A stretch of DNA of 64,000 nucleotides from an uncultured Thiohalocapsa sp. Lineage in GTDB: Bacteria > Pseudomonadota > Gammaproteobacteria > Chromatiales > Chromatiaceae. This document shows, in pieces, positions 10,390-18,967 of the stretch (its first letter is position 1; each line of letters begins with the position of its first letter). The notes under the pieces are model-generated. The model did not search any database. It worked only from the letters and a program-made list of their open reading frames with translations, and was not told the DNA's origin. Position numbers and translations under genes: made by a program. The stretch is from the NCBI RefSeq assembly GCF_913063425.1, contig NZ_CAJXYK010000027.1, forward strand, positions 16,543 through 80,542. The letters run 5' to 3'.

Positions 10390-10656
10390 GGTATCCCCAG
10401 GTTCAGGACTGGAAAGGCAGTGGCCTGGTGCACCCTTCCGACGGGAAACCGGACTCGGATACCAGCCGTCTCGCCGGCGCCCGGCTGACCGGGATCACCG
10501 GCTGGCCAGCCGGCCCGCCGGAGTCGCGGCTCAATCCAGCGTCGGCGGCGTCTGAGCGATAAAAAGGCACCTGCAGCGGTCGCCCGCCGGAAACGGCCTC
10601 CACATAATGTGCATTGGGAAGCGCCATGTCACGCAGACAACACAAGAAAGAAATAT

Positions 10657-10798
10657 CTCGCGCAGAGACGCGAAGACGCAAAGAAGAAGAGAAAAGCGTA
10701 TTGGTGACAGCGACCAACCAGCTTTCTTAAGCTTTGCGTCTCTGCGTCTCTGCGTCTTTGCGTCTTTGCGTCTTTGCGTCTTTGCGTCTCTGCGCGAG
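10657..10798. repeat. Inverted 8-bp tandem-repeat element (GCGTCTYT units)
   Basis: Left arm ctcgcgcagagacgcgaagacgcaaag (10657-10683) mirrored by seven 8-mers gcgtctct/gcgtcttt plus gcgcgag (10736-10798). Confidence 0.85.
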
Positions 10799-11131
10799 CT
10801 TCTTCTATTAGTCCCGCTGCGCAAGCCTCTTCTCGCCGCGTCGAAACAGCTTGCGACTTCATTTCAAGGTCGTACCCCGCGCGGCATGGGTGATCGCCCG
10901 GCTCCAGCAGCGCAGCTTGAGCGCCCGCTCGCCATCATGCTCGGACCGGAGAGCAGGACGGACCAGGATGCGTCCGCCCCCGCCGACGATGACCCAGCCG
11001 CATCAGCCCCGTCGAGCGCCGACACTGACCCACCGCGCCACGATCGGGGCGGGGGCGCGGGGGTCGCTTCGGCCAGCCCTGACCTTGTGCCGGACCGGCG
11101 GCCCTCTCACGGGCCGGACTCTGGCGCTCTG

Positions 11132-11176
11132 GCTCCCACGCTCCAGCGTGGGAGCTGGGGCGGACGCTCTGCGTCC
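11132..11176. repeat. Two adjacent hairpin repeats: GCTCCCACGCTCCAGCGTGGGAGC and GGACGCTCTGCGTCC
   Basis: Perfect inverted repeats; sequence type resembles dispersed proteobacterial intergenic repeats. Confidence 0.7.
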
Positions 11177-11399
11177 CGTCGCGCTGGTTACGTGGTGGTC
11201 GGAGTCATGATCAAGGCCCTCACATGCATGGCCGCTGACGGCCGCCCTGCGGCAAGGACCTCCGTCGGACCCGTCCGCCTCACCCCGGCAACGCCCCTGC
11301 ACTGCCCGCCTCCACCCTCGCGCCGGGGGCCCCACAACACCAAAACCAGTGGACTGCCTCTCACCAGCGCCGCCGGCCTGGAGGTTGACACGTAGGGGG

Positions 11400-11730
11400 G
11401 CAGCGCCCATGCCGCCCAGCAGCGCATCCGCCGGACGGCGCACGGCGCCCCCGCCGCGCTGAAGCACATGCATCACGGACGCATCGATGTGGTCTCGCTT
11501 GATGCGGCCGGTGATCGGGTCCCGCGAGCGGTGCGACGCCGGGAAGACATACCACTCGCGCCCCGACAGCCGCCCCAGCACCGCCGCCATCTCCTCCCGA
11601 TTGAGCACCACAGTCACATACTCGCGCTGCTTGGCCCGGTTGATCCCACTCGGTGCGATAGCTGTCGTGGCGCGCTCTGATCCGCTCCCGCACCTGTTCC
11701 AGCAGCCGCGGCGCGCGCCGGCCGGGCTCC
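11400..11730 (-). pseudogene. intI: Integron integrase (IntI) relic with several internal deletions
   Basis: Collinear IntI-like fragments in two frames: PRLLEQVRERIRARHDSYRTE / YVTVVLNREEMAAVLGRLSG / WYVFPASHRSRDPITGRIKRDHIDASV / MHVLQRGGGAVRRPADALL; segments carrying catalytic R, H-x-x-R and Y are missing. Confidence 0.75.
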
Positions 11731-12032
11731 GGCAGGGTGTGACCGGATGCCGGTGCCGGCGGGCATGTGATGCGTTGCGGCGCGACTGTTCGGCCCGCTG
11801 CCTGGTTAGCGGCTGCATGACAAATCCTCCAGGCTCTCCAATACTGTCTTTAAAAACAGTTCTCGAACTGACTGCAAGCCCGTGTGCAACGCGCACCGCT
11901 CCCGCAGTCCTCGGAGTCACACCGTGCACACCCGCGCAGCCCGCATAAGCAACCTGCGACGACGCTTCCACTGAGACGCTAAACACTGTGTTCTATCAAT
12001 GTTTACTGGCACACCACACCCTCGCCACAGCC

Positions 12033-12181
12033 GGGCTTATGCGGCTGATCGACCGTCCTGAGGCGTATATGCGGCCAACACGCCACATAAGCCCCCAAGA
12101 ATGCAAGCACCGTTCGTCCCTAAGGTGCTGGACATGGACGGACACTTCTGGTTCGATGTGTGCAGCCGGGGGCTTATGCGG
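12033..12181. repeat. Three copies of GGGCTTATGYGG (two direct, one inverted) upstream of the first cassette ORF
   Basis: 12033-12044 (+), 12083-12094 (inverted, ccacataagccc), 12170-12181 (+). Confidence 0.6.
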
Positions 12182-12256
12182 ATCGTTGAGTCGCCGAATA
12201 GATGTCGGGCTTGGAACAAGTCCCGCCGTCATCCCAAAAACTCGTCTACTAGCATC

Positions 12257-12496
12257 ATGAAGCGGAGAATGATCTTGCGGCTCATGCGTAGTATTGTCAC
12301 TATTCCATCTCTCGCAATCGCACTAGTAGGCTGCGCTAGCGCCCCATCTTGGCATAAGGAGGGGGTCAGCCCGAGAGATCGTGTCTCGGAGCAGTCCGCT
12401 TGCAAATACGAGATTATGAAGTACCGATTGCCAGCAAGCGAACGACAGATCGCTTACCAAGAATGCATGAAATCAAAGGGCTTCAGACTCCGGTAA
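12257..12496 (+). CDS. Small predicted lipoprotein, integron cassette 1 gene
   Basis: MKRRMILRLMRSIVTIPSLAIALVGC lipobox; ends about 100 bp before the attC-like site; locally lower GC. Confidence 0.6.
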   Translation: MKRRMILRLMRSIVTIPSLAIALVGCASAPSWHKEGVSPRDRVSEQSACKYEIMKYRLPASERQIAYQECMKSKGFRLR

Positions 12497-12599
12497 GGGC
12501 TATATGGAACACGGTAATGACTTCCGCATGCCGCTTCGAGCGAACCGAGGCGGAAGGGGGCCGAGCTCAATAAGCACCCCACCGAACCAATGAGAAGAC

Positions 12600-12694
12600 G
12601 CCCAACGATTGCACCAGCCCGAGCGCATGCTGCCGAGCCGCCGCTGACGCGGGCGGCTCGGCAGCATGCGCTCGGGCTGTGCATAACGTTATAG
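12600..12694 (+). other. attC-like recombination site 1
   Basis: GCCCAAC(g) ... AACGTTAT outer boxes; TGCAC/GTGCA inner boxes; long near-perfect imperfect-palindrome stem CAGCCCGAGCGCATGCTGCCGAGCCGCC / GGCGGCTCGGCAGCATGCGCTCGGGCTG. Confidence 0.7.
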
Positions 12695-12798
12695 CGCCGA
12701 GCAAAGCTCGGCGTCTCTTGCCGGGAGAAAGTCCCGGACGGGTAACGGCCAGCCACCCACCCGTATCGAGTGTTGGTCCGGTTGCGGAGCTTTGTGCC

Positions 12799-13470
12799 GT
12801 GCGAACAGAAAGCCGGGCAAGCGTACACAGAGAATCCTGTAGGCCGTAGGGGTGGTCGCGCACCCTGAAGTGCGCCTCGTGCGGATCAGGGCAGCTTCGA
12901 GAAAGCTAACCCGCGGATGGCGACAGTGTTAACGTCCTGGAAGCCAACATGAAGCACGCGCTAAGGGCGAGCGTGTGGATGTCCGCCGGAGTCCTCAGGC
13001 TGATGTATGCAGGAAGAGAGGCGTCAGAGAGCTCGGGAAGCCCCGAAGGCTCCTGTACGAGGTGAAACGATGAAACCGACCGGGCTGGGACACGAACGGG
13101 TGGAAAGCCCACTTGTTCACAGGCTGGCGGCGTGCGCTCGCGTGGAGTCGTCGAACAGGGAGCGCGCGGGCAGGCGGGAGATCGCCGCATGCCGACCGGG
13201 TATCTTATCGGGCATAGTAGTCGGAGATCGGGAAAGCCGGCCACATCGCGAAGGACCCGACGGCAGCACCCAGCTCGGAAAGGAAACTCGTGCCGGACAT
13301 GCAGGATCGGATCAACACGAGCCAACCTCACTGCGGGGACTAAGCAACTGGACCATGAAACGGGCAACTGTGACGGTCCGCTTGATAAGCTGGTGCAATC
13401 GAGGAACCGGATGCGGGAAAACCGCTCGTCCGGGTCTGTGGCGGGGGCTCCGGGTAACCGGAGTCCCTAC
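12799..13470 (+). ncRNA. ORF-less group II intron (about 672 nt; boundaries approximate)
   Basis: 5' GTGCGAACAG; domain III-like CATAGTAGTCGGAG; domain V hairpin GAACCGGATGCGGGAAAACCGCTCGTCCGGGTCT (13404-13437); domain VI hairpin GGGGGCTCCGGGTAACCGGAGTCCCTAC; no reverse-transcriptase ORF. Confidence 0.7.
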
Positions 13471-13522
13471 GCCGGGTCCCTTTCCGCGGAGTCCAAATCG
13501 TGCGCCAAGACTCTTCGCTTCC

Positions 13523-13801
13523 GTGCTTCTCGTCTGCGTCGTACAGACGCCGGCGACTGCAGGCGGCACTCAAAGCTGTTACGACTTGGTAGAAACCTGC
13601 AAAGAGAACTGCGACTCTGATGCGGCCAATCAGCAGGAACCGTACCGAATGGCCCAATGTCAATATTCGCTCATCAGGCAAGGGCAGTCTCGGAGCGTCC
13701 GGGTTGGAGCGAAGTATCGCGCTCTAGGCGTTTCCGTTGCTGACGGGATACAGTGGTTCCGGCTTGGCACTCACGCCGAATACGACAAGCTCATGGGCTA
13801 A
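13523..13801 (+). CDS. Small secreted protein, integron cassette 2 gene (start uncertain; possibly completed by splicing)
   Basis: Frame ...FASVLLVCVVQTPATAGGTQSCYDLVETCKENC... ending at the attC-like site; signal-peptide-like N-terminus. Confidence 0.45.
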   Translation: MLLVCVVQTPATAGGTQSCYDLVETCKENCDSDAANQQEPYRMAQCQYSLIRQGQSRSVRVGAKYRALGVSVADGIQWFRLGTHAEYDKLMG

Positions 13802-13883
13802 CTGCATCATCCCAACCGCTTGCTGGCCAAGCGTCGCTTCGCTCCCCTGGCCAGCAAGCGCCGGGCTGCGCACAACGTTGCAC
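13795..13883 (+). other. attC-like recombination site 2
   Basis: GGGCTAAC ... GCGCACAACGTTGCAC ends flanking a 13-bp perfect stem CGCTTGCTGGCCA/TGGCCAGCAAGCG; overlaps the stop of the preceding ORF as in typical cassettes. Confidence 0.6.
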
Positions 13884-13916
13884 CGCAAACGCCGTCCCCT
13901 CGCTCGCCGGCGAGCC

Positions 13917-15041
13917 CTAGGCCGCGGTCGCCGCCGCGCGGAGCGCCGCCGCCACGGCTTGATGCTCGGGCGTGCCGATGCGCCCGGCGACCTGATTCGG
14001 GTCGATGTCCGGCTGCGCCCTCAGCACCGACGCCTTGATCCGGCGGATGCGCGCCAGCGATGCCTCGACCCGCACACGCGGCACCTCCCCGGCCGCGATC
14101 TGCGCCGCCAGCGCCTCCATCAGCGCGAACTGGATGTCGGTCTGCGGATGGCGGCCGTCCAACCCGCCGCCGCCGCCGATGAACAAGTCGCAGCCGGCGC
14201 CCACGGCGCGCCGGGCCAGCTCCGCCGGCGGCCAACGGCCCCAGACGCCGCGCATTTCCATGTTGTCGGTGACGATGAGTCCGTCGAAGCCCATCTCCTC
14301 CCGCAGCAGGCCGGTGAGAATGGACCGGGACAGGGTCGCGGGCCAGTCCGGGTCCAGGGCGGGATACAGGACATGGGCCGTCATCATGGCGGCGACGCCG
14401 GCGCCCGCCGCATCCCGGAACGGCGGCAGCTCGATATCCTCCAGTGACTCGCGGTCCCGGTTCACCACCGGCAGCCCGACGTGGGAGTCCACATCGGTGT
14501 CGCCATGGCCCGGGAAGTGCTTGCCGCAGGCCATGAGCCCCTGGGCCTGATAGGCTGCGACCACGGCGCGGGCGACCGCCGAGACGAGTTCCGGCGTGCC
14601 GCCGTAGGCGCGGTCGCCGATGATGGGATTGTCCGGATTGCTGTCCACGTCCAGCACCGGCGCGAAGTTGAAATTGATGCCGACGGCGGTGAGCTCCGCC
14701 GCCGTCACCGCCGCGGCCTGCTGCACCAGCGCCAGCGAGCCGCTGCGCGCATAGAGCCGGCCCAGCACCCGCGCCGCGGGCAGCTCCGTGAAGGGCGCGC
14801 GCAGGCGCGCCACGCGACCGCCCTCCTGGTCCACGCTGATGAGCGGCGGGTCGTCCGCGGGATACAGGCGGCGCAGGTCCCGGCACAGTCGCGCCACCTG
14901 CTCCGGTGCGGCGATGTTGCGCCGGAACAGGATGAAGCCCGCGGGCCGCCAGCGCCGGACGGTCTCCGCCAGGGCCGCGTCCACGGCAAGGCCGTCGAAG
15001 CCCAGAATGAACAGCCCTCCGGCGAGGTGGCTTGCAGGCAT
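13917..15041 (-). CDS. nagZ: Beta-N-acetylhexosaminidase NagZ (GH3)
   Basis: GH3 motifs SVDQEGGRVARL, KHFPGHGDTDVDSH, VTDNMEMRG. Confidence 0.9.
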   Translation of the reverse strand: MPASHLAGGLFILGFDGLAVDAALAETVRRWRPAGFILFRRNIAAPEQVARLCRDLRRLYPADDPPLISVDQEGGRVARLRAPFTELPAARVLGRLYARSGSLALVQQAAAVTAAELTAVGINFNFAPVLDVDSNPDNPIIGDRAYGGTPELVSAVARAVVAAYQAQGLMACGKHFPGHGDTDVDSHVGLPVVNRDRESLEDIELPPFRDAAGAGVAAMMTAHVLYPALDPDWPATLSRSILTGLLREEMGFDGLIVTDNMEMRGVWGRWPPAELARRAVGAGCDLFIGGGGGLDGRHPQTDIQFALMEALAAQIAAGEVPRVRVEASLARIRRIKASVLRAQPDIDPNQVAGRIGTPEHQAVAAALRAAATAA

Positions 15042-15156
15042 GGCGGCAGCTCCGGGCGCCCGCGACGGCGCCGTTGGTTGGCAACGGCGGCCATTATAGG
15101 CGCCGCACTCGCTGCGGCTCCCCGGCACTCGCCCAGGGCATGAGCCGGCGGCGCCC

Positions 15157-15185
15157 TTGCGCTGGTGTACCCGGTACACTATGTT
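15157..15185 (+). promoter_or_regulatory. Candidate sigma70 promoter with a 15-bp perfect palindrome in the spacer
   Basis: TTGCGC -17 bp- TATGTT; palindrome GTGTACC-C-GGTACAC at 15165-15179 inside the spacer; upstream of nrtR. Confidence 0.55.
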
Positions 15186-15230
15186 TCAATACAGGTGTCC
15201 ATCGCAGCGCCGGCGCGTCGCCCCAAGGCC

Positions 15231-15911
15231 ATGTCCGCACCCAAGCCGCATTGCTACAGCCACCCGCACCCCGCGGTGACCACGGACATCGCCGTGTTCA
15301 CCCTCCGCGAGGATGCCCTTCAGCTGCTGCTGATCCGTCGCGGCAACCCGCCCTTCGCCGGCACCTGGGCGCTGCCGGGCGGCTTTCTCGACATCGACGA
15401 GGACCTGGATGCCTGTGCCGCCCGCGAGCTCGCCGAGGAAACCGGCGTGCAGGATGTCTACCTGGAGCAGCTCTACACCTTCGGCACCGTGGGCCGGGAC
15501 CCCCGCGAGCGGGTGGTGAGCGTCGCCTATTTCGCACTGGCCCCGGCGGAGCGCCTGGCGGTGCAGGCAGGCGACGACGCCGCCGACGCGGCCTGGTTCC
15601 GGCTGGATGCGCTGCCGGCGCTCGCCTTCGACCACGCCGACATCATCGCCACCGCCCACCGCCGGCTGCTGGCAAAGCTGGACTACTCCACCATCGCCTT
15701 CCAGCTGTTGCCGGAGACCTTCACCCTCGGCGAGCTGCAGCAGGTCTACGAGACGCTGCTTGACGCCGAGCTCGACAAGCGCAACTTCCGCAAGTGGGCA
15801 CTGGCGCTCGCGCAGATCGAGGCCACCGGCGAGGTGCGCAGGCGGGGCAGTCACCGCCCCGCCCGCCTCTACCGGCTCACGGACCGCGAGCGTGTGACCT
15901 ATCTCAGGTGA
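15231..15911 (+). CDS. nrtR: NrtR-type NUDIX transcriptional regulator of NAD metabolism
   Basis: N-terminal NUDIX-like domain ([24 protein letters not shown]) with winged-helix C-terminus ([52 protein letters not shown]); adjacent to nadA. Confidence 0.8.
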   Translation: MSAPKPHCYSHPHPAVTTDIAVFTLREDALQLLLIRRGNPPFAGTWALPGGFLDIDEDLDACAARELAEETGVQDVYLEQLYTFGTVGRDPRERVVSVAYFALAPAERLAVQAGDDAADAAWFRLDALPALAFDHADIIATAHRRLLAKLDYSTIAFQLLPETFTLGELQQVYETLLDAELDKRNFRKWALALAQIEATGEVRRRGSHRPARLYRLTDRERVTYLR

Positions 15912-15981
15912 CGCCCAGGTGACCGCCCAGGTGATGCACGGCGCGCACCCCGCGCGGCATCACCGCCACAGGAGACCGACC

Positions 15982-17067
15982 ATGACGACCACCGCCACCG
16001 ACAACCCGGACCTCAAGACCCTGGTCCGGGACCGCATGCAGGTGCCGAAGCCGCCGCAGTGGCCGCCGCTCGGCGCCGCCGACAAGGCCGCGCTCAAGGA
16101 CCGTATCAAGGCCCTGCTCGCCGAGCAGAACGCCGTGCTGGTGGCGCACTATTACGTCGACGGCGACCTCCAGGCCCTGGCCGAGGAGACCGGCGGCCAT
16201 GTGGCGGATTCACTGGAGATGGCACGCTTCGGCAGCGAGTCGGACGCCGACACCCTGGTGGTCTGCGGCGTGCGCTTCATGGGCGAGACGGCGAAGATCC
16301 TGAACCCCGAGAAACGGGTGCTGATGCCGACGCTGAAGGCCACCTGCTCCCTGGACGAGGGCTGCCCACCGGACGCCTTCGCCGCCTTCTGCGACGCCCA
16401 TCCGGACCGCACGGTGGTGGTCTACGCCAACACCAGTGCCGAAGTGAAGGCCCGCTCGGACTGGGTGGTCACCTCCAGCATCGCACTGCCGGTGGTGGAG
16501 CACCTGCACGCGCAGGGCGAGAAGATTCTCTGGGCGCCGGACAAGCACCTCGGGCACTATGTCCAGCGCATGACGGGTGCCGATGTACTGCTCTGGGACG
16601 GTGCCTGCGTGGTGCACGAGGAGTTCAAGGCCTTCGCGCTGGACCGGGTGCGCCGCCTGCACCCGGACGCCGCGGTGCTGGTGCATCCGGAGTCACCGGA
16701 CGAGGTCGTGGACCAGGCCGACGTGGTCGGCTCGACGACGCAGCTCATCAAGGCCGTCACGGGCATGCCGAACAAGGAGTTCATCGTCGCCACCGACGAG
16801 GGCATCTTCTGGAAGATGCACCAGCTGGCGCCGGACAAGACCCTCATCGCCGCGCCAACCGCCGGCGAGGGCGCCACCTGCGAAAGCTGCGCGCACTGCC
16901 CCTGGATGGCCATGAATGCGCTGCAGAACCTGGAGCAGGTGCTGCGCACCCACGACCAGGAGATCCAGATCCCCGAAGACATCCGCCGGCGCGCCGTGGT
17001 GCCCATCCAGCGCATGCTGGACTTCGCCCGCACACGCGGCATCGGCGCGCGCAAGGACAGCGACTGA
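15982..17067 (+). CDS. nadA: Quinolinate synthase NadA
   Basis: [29 protein letters not shown]; cluster-binding Cys motifs ([26 protein letters not shown]). Confidence 0.95.
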   Translation: MTTTATDNPDLKTLVRDRMQVPKPPQWPPLGAADKAALKDRIKALLAEQNAVLVAHYYVDGDLQALAEETGGHVADSLEMARFGSESDADTLVVCGVRFMGETAKILNPEKRVLMPTLKATCSLDEGCPPDAFAAFCDAHPDRTVVVYANTSAEVKARSDWVVTSSIALPVVEHLHAQGEKILWAPDKHLGHYVQRMTGADVLLWDGACVVHEEFKAFALDRVRRLHPDAAVLVHPESPDEVVDQADVVGSTTQLIKAVTGMPNKEFIVATDEGIFWKMHQLAPDKTLIAAPTAGEGATCESCAHCPWMAMNALQNLEQVLRTHDQEIQIPEDIRRRAVVPIQRMLDFARTRGIGARKDSD

Positions 17068-17108
17068 GCGCCGGCCGCGGCGGCTGGCGCCCGCAGCAGA
17101 CGCTCTGG

Positions 17109-17684
17109 ATGGCGATGGCAGCGCAGCACCGCGAGCCCCCCGTCAACACTGCCTGGTGCGTCATCACCGGTCCGCCGTCCGCCGGCAAGACCACCCTCAT
17201 CGAGGCCCTCGCCGCCCGCGGGCATCGCGTGGTGCCGGAGACGGCGCGGGCGCACATCGCGGAGCTCGGCGTCACGCCCGCGGAAATCGCCGCCGACGCC
17301 GCGCTTCAGGCGCGCATCCAGCACGGCATCGCCGCACGCCAGCATCGCATCGAGCAGGCACTGGACCCGCAGGAGCCCCTGTTTCTGGACCGTGCCCTGC
17401 CGGACAGCATCGCCTACTTCGAGCAGCTGGCGCTGGAAACCGGTCATCTGGTTGCCGGCGCCCGACGGCGCTATCGGCGGGTGTTCTATCTGGAGGGGCT
17501 GGCGCTCCAGGCGGACGGATTGCGGTTCGAAGACGCGGGCGCGGCCCAGGCCCTCGGAGAGGCGATCCTGGGCGCCTATCGCCGGCTCGGCTACGTGCCG
17601 GAGCGCGTACCCACCTGTTTGGAGAACGACGTCGCCCGTGCCGTTGCGGCGCGCCTGTCGATCGTTCTTTCCCGGGACCCTTGA
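17109..17684 (+). CDS. AAA_28/NadR-kinase-like P-loop ATPase
   Basis: VITGPPSAGKTTLIEALAARGHRVVPETAR; LFLDRALPDSIAYF. Confidence 0.75.
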   Translation: MAMAAQHREPPVNTAWCVITGPPSAGKTTLIEALAARGHRVVPETARAHIAELGVTPAEIAADAALQARIQHGIAARQHRIEQALDPQEPLFLDRALPDSIAYFEQLALETGHLVAGARRRYRRVFYLEGLALQADGLRFEDAGAAQALGEAILGAYRRLGYVPERVPTCLENDVARAVAARLSIVLSRDP

Positions 17685-17828
17685 CGGCGGCGCCCACCGG
17701 AACGCAGCGCGTGCTGCAAGCCGACGCGTTCGCACCGATCAAGTGAACGCCAAACCTACGCTGAGCCCGGCCTCGCTGACGCCAGCAGTGCGCCCGAGCC
17801 TGCTGGCGCGTAAACCGCAAGCACGAGG

Positions 17829-18281
17829 TCACGGCTGGGCCGCCCCGGCGCCACCCTTGCCGAGCGCGCCGGTGGGCACCAGAAGCAGCGCCAGCAGCAC
17901 GAGCAGGCTCAGGAGCCCGCCCAGCACCGGGCCGCCCACGGACGACACCAGGCCCGAGACCAGCAGCCAGGCCAGCACGATGAGCCAGGCCATGGGCAGG
18001 CCCATGTCCCGCACCCGCTTGGCCATGATGTTCATCTGCCCCAACAGCAGCAGCGCGAAGACGGCGGCGACGGTGATGAGGCCCACCGGACCGAGGCTCT
18101 GCTCCAGCGCCACCTGCGTCTCGATGGGCTCGCCGCCCGCCATGCGCTCGGCCGCACCGATGAAGGCGCCGAGGCCGAAGCTCAGCACCAAGGCGAGCGC
18201 CAGGACCACCAGGTACCAGCCGAGGAACGGGATACGTTTCAGGCGCCCCGTTTGGACGTCGCCCCATAGGGCTTTGAACAT
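17829..18281 (-). CDS. DUF805-like small membrane protein
   Basis: MFKALWGDVQTGRLKRIPFLGWYLV and four hydrophobic helices; NIMAKRVRDMGLP. Confidence 0.65.
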   Translation of the reverse strand: MFKALWGDVQTGRLKRIPFLGWYLVVLALALVLSFGLGAFIGAAERMAGGEPIETQVALEQSLGPVGLITVAAVFALLLLGQMNIMAKRVRDMGLPMAWLIVLAWLLVSGLVSSVGGPVLGGLLSLLVLLALLLVPTGALGKGGAGAAQP

Positions 18282-18346
18282 GGATCGGATCTCCTGTGGT
18301 GGGTGGGGCCTGTGCCGCATAGGTTAACCCGGTCCCGCAAGTGGGC

Positions 18347-18754
18347 TCACTCCGTGGCGCCGCACACCACGCGCCGGTAGTAGGCGCCGAAGCGCCGGTC
18401 CTCCGCCACGACGTGGTTGAAGAACCATTGCCGGATGCCGGCCCGGTCCTCAGCACTCAGCGCCCCAGTATCGCCGGCCACCGCCCGGCGCAGGTCCACC
18501 AGCTCGGCGAGCTGCAGGGCGTGCTCGCGGCAATGCTGGTCGGTGAGCGGATAGTCGATGGCGCGCAGGAACACCTGCTCGGTGTCGAAATGGCGTCGCA
18601 GGTGTGCGATGAGGGCATCCAGACGGGCACCGACAGCGCTTTCCGCCGCCGGGTCCAGCACCTGGTTGATCAGACGCACCATGTCGCGGTGCTGCGCATC
18701 CAGCAGCTCGACGCCGAGGGCCCAGGCATCACGCCAGACCAGTGCTTCGCTCAA
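18347..18754 (-). CDS. Bacteriohemerythrin-like protein (TTG start proposed)
   Basis: Hemerythrin pattern H(RDMVRLIN)..LIAHLRRHFDTEQ..H; GGGAGAG before TTG. Confidence 0.8.
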   Translation of the reverse strand: MSEALVWRDAWALGVELLDAQHRDMVRLINQVLDPAAESAVGARLDALIAHLRRHFDTEQVFLRAIDYPLTDQHCREHALQLAELVDLRRAVAGDTGALSAEDRAGIRQWFFNHVVAEDRRFGAYYRRVVCGATE

Positions 18755-18967
18755 GGCTGTCTCTCCCGGGCGGGGCCATGCCCGCCGCCGCCGATCACCG
18801 CTTGCGGATCGTACCGGACGCCGCTGGGTCAAGTGCAACGGCAGAGGTCAGCGGCGGTGCCGGAGTGCCGCCGCCAGCGCGCAATCGGTCACGATGCTGC
18901 GCATCCGCGGCTAGAATGCGCGCTGCCCCAGCCGAGACCCGGCGCCTGTCCCAGCGGAGGCCCATCG

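Noticed and set aside
10736-10798. CRISPR-like array
   Set aside because: Repeat units are 8 bp with no spacers; it is a simple tandem repeat with an inverted arm.
11003-11986. 327-aa minus-strand ORF as an intact protein
   Set aside because: Only scattered intI-derived blocks are meaningful; the rest is out-of-frame or non-homologous sequence, so it is treated as a pseudogene.
12906-13367. 153-aa minus-strand ORF
   Set aside because: Lies wholly antisense to the intron-like RNA; no recognisable domain.
13007-13522. 5' half of the 264-aa ORF 13007..13801 as protein-coding
   Set aside because: Overlaps group II intron-like RNA including domains III, V and VI; the translation has no protein-like features until about 13510.
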